Of a DNA stretch of 63,644 nucleotides, positions 47,597-56,221 are shown piece after piece; the first letter of the stretch is position 1; every line of letters begins with the position of its first letter. This DNA comes from Fusicatenibacter sp. GTDB lineage: Bacteria; Bacillota; Clostridia; Lachnospirales; Lachnospiraceae. The stretch is taken from positions 1 to 63,644 of the forward strand of contig JALEOU010000073.1 in NCBI GenBank assembly GCA_022766945.1. Direction: 5' to 3'. The notes under the pieces are model-generated. The model saw only the letters and a list, made by a program, of their open reading frames with translations, made no database searches and had not been told where the DNA came from. Both the position numbers and the translations under genes were made by a program.

Positions 47597-47639
47597 GGTA
47601 CAGAGAGGATCCTGTTTTGCAGGACACTCTCTGTGTACC
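47597..47639 (-). terminator. Terminator of rqcH
   Basis: A long stem with internal bulges (outer arms GGTACAGAGAG at 47597-47607 and CTCTCTGTGTACC to 47639, inner CCTG/CAGG) is followed on the minus strand by a T-rich tract containing TTTTTT. It lies between the rqcH stop and the P-type ATPase start. Confidence 0.75.
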
Positions 47640-47690
47640 AGTTTATGGAAAGTATAACATAGAAAAAAGTAAGAAATAATGAATTATCTG

Positions 47691-49445
47691 TTAAGATTTC
47701 TGAAAATCTTGTACTTCCCTGATTCCGTGAATATCAGGCGCAGCTACCATGGAATAATTCGTATAATAAACAACAAAACCAGGTTTACTTCCATTGGGTT
47801 TTCGAAGATTCTTCTTCTTTGTATAATCGATTTCCACTTTGGGAGACTGCCGACCTTTGGAATAATAAGCGGCCAGTCGCGCTGCTTCCTCAAATGTCGT
47901 ATCAGGAAGCTCTTTCCCGTTGGTTTTTACGATGACATGACTGCCGGGCTGTCCTTTGGAGTGAAACCACCAGTCATTGCCGGATGCAAACTTGAAAGAC
48001 AACTCTTCGTTCTGGTAGTTGTTTTTCCCTACGTAAATATCGAAACCATCGGAAGAACGGTAGTGGAAAGGATGAGAAGTGATTTTCTGTTTTTTTCCCG
48101 AAGGACCTTTTCTGCGGATATATCCATATTCGATCAGCTCTTCTTTCACCTGAACCAGATCGGCTTCATCAAGAGCGATATCCAAGGAGGTACTTACAGA
48201 TTCCAGATGTTCAATATCTTCTTTTGTTTCAATGAGCAGTTCATTTAGTGCCTCTTCTGTGCGCTTTAATTTACTGTAGCGGTCAAAATATTTTTTTGCG
48301 TTTTCGGCAGCAGTCAGCCTGCTGACCAGAGGAATGGTAATCATCTCATTGGTGTAGTAATTCAAAGCTTCCAGAGACTTTGCACCAGGCTCCAGACCAT
48401 AACCGTATGTATTCAGTAGTTCTCCATACACACGATATTTTTCTTTCTTTTCTGTGTCCTTTTGCTGCTTTTTCTGGAGTTCGTATTTTTTGACATTGCG
48501 TTCCAGTGCTGTATTGACAATCCGGCGCAGGTCTGCAGATTTCTGACGGATTCGCGTAATGCGGTTTCTCATGGAATAATAGGTTTCCAGAACAGCCGAG
48601 ATGGAAGAGAAAGTTTCACACCGCAATTCCCTGTACTGAGAAAGGGAAAACGCAGCGAATTCCAGAGGCTCTTCTCCATGATATATAATGTTTGGAGAAA
48701 AAGCGCCTTCTTTGATATCATCCGTCATACGTGCAAAGGTATGAAAGAGATGGAGTCTTGCGGTTTCTTCCAGAACATTGATGGAAAATCCTCCGTCAAC
48801 GCCGGCTCTTGTACAGACTTCCTCTGCCATCAGAGGGCTAAAGCCTGTCAGAGAAGAATAAATCGCCTTTGCGGCAGGCATTGGCTTTGAGCAGACAAAG
48901 TTGAAAAACTCCTCCTCGGTGATGGTAAGCGGATCCTTCTTGTCCTGCGTATGAGGAATGAACCAGGTTCTTCCCGGCAGTACCTCACGAACGGAACTCA
49001 TATTTGCGGAAATGTGTTTAATACTGTCAATGATCGTCAGATCTTCCTGACAGAAAATGATGTTGCTGTGCTTGCCCATGATTTCTACAATCAGTTTCTT
49101 ATGACAAAGATCCCCAAGCTCATTGAGATGTTCCAGATCAAAAATCAGAATGCGTTCCAGTCCTGGCTGCGTTACAGAGAGAATCCTTGCGCTTCCGATA
49201 TGCTTACGCAGAAGCATGCAGAAATTCGGAGCAGTCAGTGGTCCCGGTTTATTTGTCTCTGTAAGATAAATCAAAGGAAGGGATGCACTGGCAGAAATCA
49301 GAAGACGATAAAGTGTCCGGTTGTTTTTGACTGTGATCATTAATTCATCGGCTTCAGGCTGAGCAATTTTATTGATTTTTCCGCCAACGATCGTATCGTT
49401 TAGCTCTTTTACAACATTGGAAACAGTAATGCCATCAAATGCCAT
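47691..49445 (-). CDS. rqcH: Rqc2-type ribosome quality control factor RqcH (NFACT protein)
   Basis: Binds stalled 50S subunits and recruits tRNA-Ala to add C-terminal alanine tails that mark nascent chains for decay. The 584-residue protein has the NFACT-N domain from MAFDGITVSNVV, a long coiled coil around 290-430, and the NFACT-R domain with NDWWFHSKGQPGSHVIVK near 490. The older label is fibronectin-binding protein FbpA. The start at 49445 follows AGGAG. It is divergent from yicC. The intergenic region has a GGGGT/ACCCC inverted repeat near 49478-49507. Confidence 0.92.
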   Translation of the reverse strand: MAFDGITVSNVVKELNDTIVGGKINKIAQPEADELMITVKNNRTLYRLLISASASLPLIYLTETNKPGPLTAPNFCMLLRKHIGSARILSVTQPGLERILIFDLEHLNELGDLCHKKLIVEIMGKHSNIIFCQEDLTIIDSIKHISANMSSVREVLPGRTWFIPHTQDKKDPLTITEEEFFNFVCSKPMPAAKAIYSSLTGFSPLMAEEVCTRAGVDGGFSINVLEETARLHLFHTFARMTDDIKEGAFSPNIIYHGEEPLEFAAFSLSQYRELRCETFSSISAVLETYYSMRNRITRIRQKSADLRRIVNTALERNVKKYELQKKQQKDTEKKEKYRVYGELLNTYGYGLEPGAKSLEALNYYTNEMITIPLVSRLTAAENAKKYFDRYSKLKRTEEALNELLIETKEDIEHLESVSTSLDIALDEADLVQVKEELIEYGYIRRKGPSGKKQKITSHPFHYRSSDGFDIYVGKNNYQNEELSFKFASGNDWWFHSKGQPGSHVIVKTNGKELPDTTFEEAARLAAYYSKGRQSPKVEIDYTKKKNLRKPNGSKPGFVVYYTNYSMVAAPDIHGIREVQDFQKS

Positions 49446-49541
49446 AGTTATCAACTCCTAGTATGATAGTGGTGTCGTTCGGGGTTTTCCTGTGATGGTA
49501 ACACCCCGATATTATCATCATTATAATATATAAAAAAAGAT

Positions 49542-49570
49542 TTGACTAGGGTTTCTGAATGAATTATAAT
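49542..49570 (+). promoter_or_regulatory. Promoter of the yicC-pgsA gene run
   Basis: TTGACT (49542-49547) and a perfect TATAAT (49565-49570) have a 17-bp spacer, 60 bp upstream of yicC. Confidence 0.8.
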
Positions 49571-49630
49571 AAATCTGTATGGGCAAAGACCGACGCAAAT
49601 CGGCCATTCCGTACAGGAGGCATGTGATCC

Positions 49631-50509
49631 ATGATAAAAAGTATGACCGGCTTTGGAAGAGCCGAGATTTCCAACAGTGATTGGAGAATTGCAGTTGAGA
49701 TCAAATCTGTGAATCACAGATATCTGGATTTTAATGTGAAACTACCAAAGAAACTTGGGTGTTTCGAGGCTGCGATCCGAGGAGTGCTGAAGGAATATAT
49801 TCAGCGTGGCAAGGTGGACGTCTTCCTGACGTATGAGGACTTCACAGACAGTAATGTACAGCTAAAATACAATCGTCTTCTGGCAGGCCAGTATCTGGAA
49901 TATTTCCGCCAGATGGAGGAAGAGTTTTCTATCGAGAACGATGTGAAAGTATCAATGCTATCCCGATGCCCTGATGTTTTCACTATGGAAGAGCTGACGG
50001 TGGATGAGGAAGAACTCTGGGCGGAGCTCGAGGCGGTTCTGAGAAAAGCGGCTGTCCAGTTTGCAGAGGCAAGAGACCGAGAAGGTCAGGCTCTTTTGGC
50101 AGATCTGCTTGGTAAATTGGATGGTATGAAAAATGGCGTTGATGAGATTGAAAAAAGAGAACCTCAGATTATGAAGGAATACCGGGAGCGCCTGATTGAA
50201 CGCACCAGGGAACTGCTTTTGGATGTACAGCTTGATGAAGCCAGAATTGCCTCAGAAGTTGTTCTTTTTGCAGACAAGATCTGCACGGATGAGGAAACCG
50301 TAAGACTACGCAGCCACATTGAGAGCATGAAGTCAGTACTTCTCGCGGGTGGAAGTGTTGGCCGGAAACTTGATTTTATTGCACAGGAAATGAATCGGGA
50401 GGCGAACACGATTCTCTCGAAAGCAAATGATCTCGAGACTTCCAACATCGCCATTGAACTGAAGACAGAGATTGAAAAAGTCCGGGAGCAGATCCAGAAT
50501 ATTGAATAG
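49631..50509 (+). CDS. yicC: YicC-family endoribonuclease
   Basis: A 292-residue protein of the YicC/YloC family, which is reported to cut RNA. The N-terminal [12 protein letters not shown], the [18 protein letters not shown] block at 22-39 and the C-terminal [18 protein letters not shown] are all family landmarks. A helical middle region follows the first domain. It opens the conserved string yicC-remA-gmk-rpoZ. Confidence 0.92.
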   Translation: MIKSMTGFGRAEISNSDWRIAVEIKSVNHRYLDFNVKLPKKLGCFEAAIRGVLKEYIQRGKVDVFLTYEDFTDSNVQLKYNRLLAGQYLEYFRQMEEEFSIENDVKVSMLSRCPDVFTMEELTVDEEELWAELEAVLRKAAVQFAEARDREGQALLADLLGKLDGMKNGVDEIEKREPQIMKEYRERLIERTRELLLDVQLDEARIASEVVLFADKICTDEETVRLRSHIESMKSVLLAGGSVGRKLDFIAQEMNREANTILSKANDLETSNIAIELKTEIEKVREQIQNIE

Positions 50510-50522
50510 GCAGGTAGATAAA

Positions 50523-50801
50523 GTGGCAAAACTTGTAAATATCGGATTCGGAAATGTTGTGAATTCGGACAAGATTATTGCTGTGGTAAGCCCGGAAGCC
50601 GCACCGATCAAACGGATGGTTCAGCGGGCAAAAGAAAATAATAAGATTATTGATGCCACCCAGGGGCGCAGGACAAAGGCAGTGATTATTACCGGCGAGG
50701 AATACGTGATTTTGTCAGCACTGCAGCCGGAAACCATCAGCCGCAGATTTCACGCAGGCTGGGAGGCGGAGAAAGAACGGGGAGAGCAAGAGGATGAGTA
50801 A
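50523..50801 (+). CDS. remA: Extracellular matrix regulator RemA
   Basis: A 92-residue DNA-binding protein of the RemA (DUF370) family, known in Bacillus to activate matrix genes as a ring-like oligomer. The block [19 protein letters not shown] and the following [15 protein letters not shown] are typical. The start is GTG 50523, just after yicC, with a modest ribosome site. Its acidic tail is longer than usual. The stop overlaps the gmk start by eight bases. Confidence 0.9.
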   Translation: MAKLVNIGFGNVVNSDKIIAVVSPEAAPIKRMVQRAKENNKIIDATQGRRTKAVIITGEEYVILSALQPETISRRFHAGWEAEKERGEQEDE

Positions 50802-51426
50802 AGGAATACTTACCGTAGTGTCCGGCTTCTCGGGAGCAGGAAAAGGGACGCTGATGAAGCGTCTGATGTCAGATTATGATAATTATGCATTGTCTGTCTC
50901 GGTAACAACGCGGAATCCGAGACCGGGGGAGGAAGAAGGAAAAGATTATTTCTTCCGTACGCAGGAAGAATTCGACCGAATGGTGGAGGAAGATGCGTTT
51001 ATCGAGTATGCCCGCTATGTAAAGCATTCTTATGGAACTCCGAAAGCCTATGTGGAGCAGCAGCTGTCAGCCGGTAAGGATGTCATTCTGGAGATCGAGA
51101 TCCAGGGAGCTTTGCAGGTTAAGAAAAAACGTCCGGATGCACTACTTGTGTTTATCACTCCTCCGAGTGTGGAGGAGCTCGAAAGGCGTCTTCGCGGAAG
51201 AGGTACGGAGACAGAAGAAGTCATTGCAGGTCGCATGAGGCAGGCAGTGGGTGAGTCGGAAGGTATGGAAAAATATGACTATATCCTGGTGAATGATGAT
51301 CTTGATATCTGTGTAAAACAGATGCATGAGACCATCTGCAGTCAGCATTTTATGAGCTGCCGCCAGAAGGAATTTATCAGTACGATCCAGAAAGAGTTGA
51401 AAGAAAGAGAGGAGACATTAGAATGA
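50794..51426 (+). CDS. gmk: Guanylate kinase
   Basis: Phosphorylates GMP to GDP. The 210-residue protein has the P-loop [11 protein letters not shown] at 8-18, the GMP-binding [19 protein letters not shown] at 36-54 and the [11 protein letters not shown] block near 100. It is translationally coupled to remA upstream and rpoZ downstream by short overlaps, as is usual in Firmicutes. Confidence 0.95.
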   Translation: MSKGILTVVSGFSGAGKGTLMKRLMSDYDNYALSVSVTTRNPRPGEEEGKDYFFRTQEEFDRMVEEDAFIEYARYVKHSYGTPKAYVEQQLSAGKDVILEIEIQGALQVKKKRPDALLVFITPPSVEELERRLRGRGTETEEVIAGRMRQAVGESEGMEKYDYILVNDDLDICVKQMHETICSQHFMSCRQKEFISTIQKELKEREETLE

Positions 51427-51683
51427 TTCATCCGTCATATCAGGAATTAATTGCAACTATCAATGAGGGTCAGGACATGGATGAGGCACCGGTTGTCAGC
51501 AGCCGTTACTCCCTTGTGCTTGCCACCAGTAAACGGGCCAGACAGCTGATCGCTGGAGCGGAGCCGCTGGTGAAAGTGAAGAAAGGCATGAAGCCGTTAT
51601 CTGTTGCTGTGGAGGAAATGTACAAAGGAGAGGTTACGATTCTTCCGGATGATGTGCAGCAGGAGGAAGAGACTGCCGAATAA
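51423..51683 (+). CDS. rpoZ: RNA polymerase omega subunit
   Basis: The small assembly subunit of RNA polymerase, 86 residues. SSRYSLVLATSKRARQL near 26-42 and KPLSVAVEEMYKGEV near 58 are the conserved omega motifs. Its start overlaps the gmk stop by four bases. The tail is acidic. Confidence 0.92.
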   Translation: MIHPSYQELIATINEGQDMDEAPVVSSRYSLVLATSKRARQLIAGAEPLVKVKKGMKPLSVAVEEMYKGEVTILPDDVQQEEETAE

Positions 51684-51706
51684 AAAACCATTCACAGGAG
51701 AATTGC

Positions 51707-53032
51707 ATGAAAATACTATTTATTTCCCTGGGATGCGACAAAAACCTGGTAGATTCTGAGCATATGCTGGGTCTGCTGGTTGCACAGGGATATGAGATTA
51801 CAGACTCGGAAGAAGAGGCAGATATTATTGTCATTAATACCTGCTGTTTTATCCATGATGCAAAGGAAGAAAGTATTGACAATATTCTGCAGATGGCAAA
51901 ATATCGCACAGAGGGAAGATGTAAAGTTCTTCTGGTGACCGGATGCATGGCTGAGCGTTACCGCAGCGAAATTATGGAAGAGATTCCGGAGGTGGATGCG
52001 GTTCTTGGCACCAACAGTTACGATAAAATTGCACTTGCGATCCAGGATGTTCTTACAGGACAGAAATATGAAAATTACGCAGAGCTGGTGGGAATTCCCA
52101 AAACGGAAGCAAAGAGAATTGTAACCACCGGAGGTTATTATGAATATCTGAAAATTGCGGAGGGATGTGATAAACACTGTACTTACTGCATTATTCCAAA
52201 ACTGCGCGGTTCTTATCGCAGTGTCCCAATGGAGGAGCTTCTTAGTGAGGCGCGTGCCATGGCAGAACAGGGGGTAAGAGAACTGATTCTTGTGGCGCAG
52301 GAAACAACGATTTATGGTGTTGATCTCTATGGAAAACCATCACTCCATCTGCTGCTGCGTGAACTGTGTAAGATTCCGGGACTGTATTGGATAAGAATTT
52401 TATATTGCTATCCCGAGGATATTTATCCGGAACTGATCCAGACAATAAAAGAAGAACCGAAAATCTGTCATTATCTTGATTTGCCGATCCAGCACGGCAA
52501 CAGTGAGATATTGAAGCGTATGGGCCGCCGTACATCCAAAGAAGAGCTGATTCAAATCGTCGGAAATCTTCGGAAAGAAATTCCGGATATTTCGCTGCGC
52601 ACCACGCTGATTACCGGATTTCCGGGTGAAACAGAGGAACAGCATCAGGAATTACTCGAATTTATCAATGATATGGAATTTGACCGTCTGGGAGTGTTTA
52701 CGTATTCTCCGGAGGAGGGAACGCCTGCAGCGAATATGGATCATCAGATTGAGGAAGAAGTAAAACTGGATCGTCAGCAGGAACTGATGGAACTGCAGCA
52801 GGAGATTTCAGCAGAACTTGGAGAACGAAAGATCGGACGGGAGCTTCTGGTGATGATCGAAGGGGAGATTCCCGAGGAACATGCTTATGTGGGCCGCAGT
52901 CAGGCAGATGCACCTGGTGTGGATGGATACGTATTTATTAACACGTCAGAAACACTGTTATCCGGAGATTTTGTGAAAGTGAAAATTGTCGGGGCCCTGG
53001 AATATGATTTGATAGGAGAGATAAGCGAATGA
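51707..53032 (+). CDS. rimO: Ribosomal protein S12 methylthiotransferase RimO
   Basis: A radical SAM enzyme that methylthiolates the conserved aspartate of ribosomal protein S12. The 441-residue protein has the N-terminal UPF0004 domain with cluster cysteines in SLGCDKN, TCCFI and TGCMAER, the radical SAM motif CDKHCTYCIIP near 150, and a C-terminal TRAM domain after 375. It is coupled to pgsA by a four-base overlap. Confidence 0.95.
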   Translation: MKILFISLGCDKNLVDSEHMLGLLVAQGYEITDSEEEADIIVINTCCFIHDAKEESIDNILQMAKYRTEGRCKVLLVTGCMAERYRSEIMEEIPEVDAVLGTNSYDKIALAIQDVLTGQKYENYAELVGIPKTEAKRIVTTGGYYEYLKIAEGCDKHCTYCIIPKLRGSYRSVPMEELLSEARAMAEQGVRELILVAQETTIYGVDLYGKPSLHLLLRELCKIPGLYWIRILYCYPEDIYPELIQTIKEEPKICHYLDLPIQHGNSEILKRMGRRTSKEELIQIVGNLRKEIPDISLRTTLITGFPGETEEQHQELLEFINDMEFDRLGVFTYSPEEGTPAANMDHQIEEEVKLDRQQELMELQQEISAELGERKIGRELLVMIEGEIPEEHAYVGRSQADAPGVDGYVFINTSETLLSGDFVKVKIVGALEYDLIGEISE

Positions 53033-53568
53033 ATTTACCTAATAAATTAACGATTCTGAGAGTTATCATGATTCCGTTTTTTGTACTGTTCATGCTTTCC
53101 TCTTTCGGTGGGGATGCCGGAAAGTGGATTGCACTTGTGATTTTTGTTGCAGCAAGCCTTACCGACACGCTGGATGGATATATTGCCAGGAGAGACCATC
53201 TGGTAACGGATTTTGGGAAATTTATGGATCCGCTTGCTGATAAACTGCTGGTATGCTCTGCCCTGATCTGTTTTGTTGAGATGGGGAAACTGCCGGCGTG
53301 GATGGTTATCATTATTATTTCCAGAGAATTTATTATCAGTGGGTTCCGTCTGATTGCTTCTGATAATGGCATTGTCATAGCTGCAAGTAAGTGGGGCAAG
53401 TTAAAGACGATCAGTCAGATGGTGATGATTGTTCTGGTCATTGCAGATCTCGGCGGAGTTTTTGCCGTTCTGGAACAGATTTTTATCTGGCTGGCTTTGA
53501 TCCTGACGGTAGTATCCCTGGTTGATTATGTGATAAAAAACAAAAATGTACTTTCGATGCAGAATTAA
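53029..53568 (+). CDS. pgsA: CDP-diacylglycerol-glycerol-3-phosphate 3-phosphatidyltransferase
   Basis: Makes phosphatidylglycerol phosphate, the first step to phosphatidylglycerol and cardiolipin. The 179-residue membrane protein has the CDP-alcohol phosphatidyltransferase signature TDTLDGYIARRDHLVTDFGK and FMDPLADK near 45-75. The operon ends here at a terminator. The pssA gene elsewhere in the window is its paralogue for the zwitterionic branch. Confidence 0.93.
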   Translation: MNLPNKLTILRVIMIPFFVLFMLSSFGGDAGKWIALVIFVAASLTDTLDGYIARRDHLVTDFGKFMDPLADKLLVCSALICFVEMGKLPAWMVIIIISREFIISGFRLIASDNGIVIAASKWGKLKTISQMVMIVLVIADLGGVFAVLEQIFIWLALILTVVSLVDYVIKNKNVLSMQN

Positions 53569-53609
53569 ATGAAAGCAATCCAAAGGGCGGAGCAGCTTCT
53601 TTGGAATAG

Positions 53610-53660
53610 AAAATATGCGTCCGTTGACTGAACTGTTTCAGCCAGAGAGACGCATATTTT
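53610..53660 (+). terminator. Terminator after pgsA
   Basis: A 12-bp perfect stem (AAAATATGCGTC / GACGCATATTTT) with a 27-nt loop is followed by ATTT. It separates the yicC-pgsA run from cinA. Confidence 0.8.
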
Positions 53661-53716
53661 ATTTCCGGCTTTTGGACTTGGGGTATGCAGAATAAGAATA
53701 AGGAGGCTGATCCATA

Positions 53717-54244
53717 GTGAGTGAAGTGGGAAACGGGATTGTGGCTGAGGAGCTGCAACTGAATCAACTGGAGGCTGAAACAGTAGAATTACTGAAAAAA
53801 CATCATTTGAGACTAACAACAGCAGAGTCCTGCACCGGTGGAGCGATTTCAGCTGGCATAGTCAACGTACCGGGAGCATCGGAAGTGCTGATGCAGGGAT
53901 TAGTGACTTACGCGAATGAAGCGAAAGAACGGTATCTGGGTGTGAAAAAGGAAACACTGGAGAAGTACGGAGCGGTCAGTGTGCAAACAGCCAGTGAGAT
54001 GGCCACAGGTGCCTGCAGCTGTACCGGAACAGAAGCATCCATTGCCACAACGGGGATTGCAGGACCGGGAGGCGGAACAGTGCAAAAGCCGGTAGGTCTT
54101 GTATATATTGGATGCTGTGTTCTTGGAAAAACAGTGGTAAAAGAATTCCATTTCCGCGGGGATCGGCAGGAAATCCGGTCCCAGGCAGTGCTGGAAGCTT
54201 TGAAGCTGCTAATTGAGACAGTTACCTGTGCATTTTCCGAATAA
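53717..54244 (+). CDS. CinA C-terminal domain protein (nicotinamide-nucleotide amidase)
   Basis: A 175-residue stand-alone CinA C-terminal domain, related to PncC, which deamidates nicotinamide mononucleotide. Landmarks are TTAESCTGGAISAGIVNVPG near 35, VTYANEAKERYLGV near 60, and TTGIAGPGGGTVQKPVGLVY near 112. The N-terminal MoeA-like domain of full CinA is absent. The start is GTG 53717 after AAGGAGG. In many Firmicutes recA follows cinA; here small opposing genes follow instead. Its end overlaps the convergent gene. Confidence 0.9.
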   Translation: MSEVGNGIVAEELQLNQLEAETVELLKKHHLRLTTAESCTGGAISAGIVNVPGASEVLMQGLVTYANEAKERYLGVKKETLEKYGAVSVQTASEMATGACSCTGTEASIATTGIAGPGGGTVQKPVGLVYIGCCVLGKTVVKEFHFRGDRQEIRSQAVLEALKLLIETVTCAFSE

Positions 54245-54542
54245 TCTGCATCATCTGGTCGATTTTTGCAGCTTCCTCCCGTGATTTTCCTGATTTTAGC
54301 GCATTGACAATCAATTCCATTTCGGCGGAGGAGAACTGCATTCCCTTTTTTCTGGAGGTACTGGATGCAGCCATTAAAAATGGAAGCAACTCTGTCTGGG
54401 TTTTTCCCTTGCCGCTCTCCGCCATGGAGCGGAGCATCTGAAGCTTTGCAAAATCGATGCCGGAAAGACTGGGATCGCTGGTCCAGTCTTTTTGGTCTGA
54501 CGATGTGTTACTCTTTGAATCCGGTCGATACTTCTGATTCAT
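54222..54542 (-). CDS. Small unknown helical protein, second of a pair
   Basis: A 106-residue soluble protein, basic and helical, with FAKLQMLRSMAESGKGKT near 30 and SREEAAKIDQMMQIIRKMH at the C terminus. I do not recognise a family. Start ATG 54542 follows GGGGAGGA; the longer frame to 54632 overlaps the preceding gene. It overlaps the upstream gene by 35 bp. The QMLRSM and QMLKAA segments of the two proteins look alike, so they may be diverged paralogues that act together. Confidence 0.65.
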   Translation of the reverse strand: MNQKYRPDSKSNTSSDQKDWTSDPSLSGIDFAKLQMLRSMAESGKGKTQTELLPFLMAASSTSRKKGMQFSSAEMELIVNALKSGKSREEAAKIDQMMQIIRKMHR

Positions 54543-54882
54543 TATGATCCTCCCCGCATGCGCGCATAAGTTGAAACGTTTCAAAGGTTTGAATGAGTGT
54601 ATCAAGTGTTTCTTTTCGCTCACCGGTTGCAAAACGTGCTATATCATTCAACATATCGATAGGATTGGCATCCGGATGGTTATTCTCAGACATCATGGAG
54701 AGTTCCATCGGCTGTGAGAACAGAGAGATTGTTCGCTCCAGCTCGAGACATTTGGCAAAAACAGAAAGGATCGGCTGGACTTTGGGATTACTGTATGGGA
54801 TAGCAGCCTTGAGCATCTGAAGCTGATCTTGGGCGATCATCTGATCAAGAGGAGTCATCTTTTCTTCGTCCTGTTCATACAT
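54508..54882 (-). CDS. Small unknown helical protein, first of a pair
   Basis: A 124-residue acidic soluble protein with QDQLQMLKAAIPYSNPKVQ near 18-36 and an acidic tail. No family is recognised and no signal peptide or membrane segment is seen. A ribosome site CCAGGAAA precedes it. It overlaps the next gene on the minus strand, so the two are translated together. The region 54883-55086 upstream contains only A/T-rich promoter-like DNA. Confidence 0.65.
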   Translation of the reverse strand: MYEQDEEKMTPLDQMIAQDQLQMLKAAIPYSNPKVQPILSVFAKCLELERTISLFSQPMELSMMSENNHPDANPIDMLNDIARFATGERKETLDTLIQTFETFQLMRACGEDHNESEVSTGFKE

Positions 54883-55086
54883 AAGCGATTATTTCCTGGA
54901 CTTTTCTACTATGATATGATACGAAGAGAAAAAAATGACAGTCAGCCGGAAGTTCTTTTTTTGCATTTCGGTAAGTTTGCATCAGATTTCCGACCCTGGG
55001 ACCGTGTCATCATATTATAAGAGTGACAGGAAAGTGAACGTGCATGTTTTTCTGTCATTCTGAAAAAAGAAAGGATCGGAAGGCTT

Positions 55087-55254
55087 ATGAAAGAGCAGAG
55101 CGAAAAAGTTGTGATAGATGGGAATGCATTTTATGAACTTGATTTAGACTGCCAGAAAAAGATGGAAAACCAAACGAAAGTTTTGCGGCAAAGAAATGAA
55201 GAGCGGAAGAAAAGAACAGCGGAAGAAAACAGAAAACGAAGACGAAACGGATAA
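55087..55254 (+). CDS. Small basic unknown protein
   Basis: A 55-residue ORF starting MKEQSEKVVIDGNAFYELD and ending in a strongly basic helix (EERKKRTAEENRKRRRNG). GGAAGG precedes the ATG and a perfect terminator follows 10 bp after the stop. This favours a real gene despite its size. I recognise no family; the basic tail suggests nucleic-acid or ribosome binding. Confidence 0.6.
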   Translation: MKEQSEKVVIDGNAFYELDLDCQKKMENQTKVLRQRNEERKKRTAEENRKRRRNG

Positions 55255-55264
55255 GGATATTTAA

Positions 55265-55306
55265 AAAGATCTCCCGGAAAAGCAACGACTTTTCCGGGAG
55301 ATCTTT
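55265..55306 (+). terminator. Very strong terminator after the small basic gene
   Basis: An 18-bp perfect stem (arms 55265-55282 and 55289-55306) has a six-base loop and A/T tracts at its base. Confidence 0.9.
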
Positions 55307-55384
55307 ACTGTCAGCTGGCCGCTATAAGATTCCATCCGGAATCAATCACCAGCAGTTTGCTTTTTTAGAATTGAATCAATGAGC

Positions 55385-55654
55385 TCAGCATCCGCATCCG
55401 TTGCCCCATCCGCCGCAGCAGAAGAGCAGGATGATAATTAACAGACAGCTGTCGTTGCCCCATCCACATTCACCGCGGCGATTGTTGCCCCATCCGCCGC
55501 AGCAGGAGAGAAGCAGGATAATCCAGATAATGTTGCAGCAGTCACCATTGCCGAAAAATCCGTTGGAAAGACCACATCCATTATCACATCCACATCCGTT
55601 ATCACATCCGTTGTCGCATCCGCATCCGCAGTTTGTGGCAGCTAAATCACTCAT
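55385..55654 (-). CDS. High-cysteine Gly/Asn-rich protein (HCB protein 13-like)
   Basis: An 89-residue protein rich in Cys, Gly and Asn. The N-terminal third repeats CDNGCDNGCGCDNGCG. Two hydrophobic segments, NIIWIILLLSCCGGWG and CLLIIILLFCCGGWG, are near copies of each other. The type is annotated in Lachnospiraceae as a chorion-class high-cysteine protein; a spore or cell-surface role is suspected, not shown. GGAGG precedes the ATG. Upstream on the minus strand AC and CATATCATG lie 17 bp apart, close to the sporulation sigma-K pattern but lacking one base. Confidence 0.75.
   Translation of the reverse strand: MSDLAATNCGCGCDNGCDNGCGCDNGCGLSNGFFGNGDCCNIIWIILLLSCCGGWGNNRRGECGWGNDSCLLIIILLFCCGGWGNGCGC
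55400..55505. repeat. Two exact 22-bp direct repeats within the high-cysteine gene
   Basis: The same 22 bases (starting GTTGCCCCATCC) occur at 55400-55421 and 55484-55505. They encode the repeated CCGGWGN segments and reflect internal duplication, with potential for slippage. Confidence 0.85.
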
Positions 55655-55784
55655 GTTTCGTCCTCCGAAGAATCATTTTGGTTTACACTTCATGATATGA
55701 AAACTGCCGGGATATGGTTACATAAAAAAGAAAATTTTCGATCAATGGTATGTGAAAAAGCAGGATGTCGAATCGGTTGTCATC

Positions 55785-56027
55785 TTACAGGCTTCTGCCC
55801 TGGAAGTCAAACAGTTCTTTTACCGGGACATCCAGCGCTTCTGCAATATCGAACAGAAGATTCAAAGAAATCGAAGTCTTGGTATTGGGTGCTTCGATAT
55901 TGCTCATATGAGTCCGACTGATGTGTACAGACTCAGCAAGTTCTGCCTGGGTCATACCTTTTGCTCTGCGATAATAAGCAATCGTTAATCCGAGAAGTCG
56001 AAGATCATTTAATCGCTCATAATTCAT
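55785..56027 (-). CDS. XRE-family transcriptional regulator
   Basis: An 80-residue single-domain Cro/CI-type repressor. The helix-turn-helix is visible as MTQAELAESVHISRTHMSNIE at about 25-45, followed by LLFDIAEALDVPVKELF. AAAGGAG precedes the start. A 14-bp palindrome near its promoter suggests autoregulation. It lies between the high-cysteine gene and the subtilase gene, all on the minus strand, but each is separated by more than 100 bp. Confidence 0.9.
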   Translation of the reverse strand: MNYERLNDLRLLGLTIAYYRRAKGMTQAELAESVHISRTHMSNIEAPNTKTSISLNLLFDIAEALDVPVKELFDFQGRSL

Positions 56028-56097
56028 TTGCCAAATTCTCCTTTCGATTATTTTTCAACGGCTTTATGATATTTTTCAATCGTGCCTTGTTATTATC

Positions 56098-56111
56098 ATT
56101 ACTATAGTAAT
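56098..56111. promoter_or_regulatory. 14-bp palindrome upstream of the XRE gene, probable operator
   Basis: ATTACTATAGTAAT is a perfect palindrome. On the minus strand TTGTTT and TATTAC with a 17-bp spacer lie just upstream, placing the palindrome at the start-of-transcription region. The rest of 56028-56221 shows nothing else clear. Confidence 0.5.
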
Positions 56112-56221
56112 ACGTAATAGAAAATTAGAAAACAATGAAAAAATTTACAGATGCAGTCGCAATGTATGCATCAATCAACATACATTGGATAGAAGCAATA
56201 TCTTGCTTATAAAAAATACTG

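Noticed and set aside
47597-47660. Metal riboswitch controlling the P-type ATPase
   Set aside because: The hairpin is better explained as the terminator of rqcH, which ends just upstream on the same strand. No M-box, NiCo or Mn aptamer core was seen.
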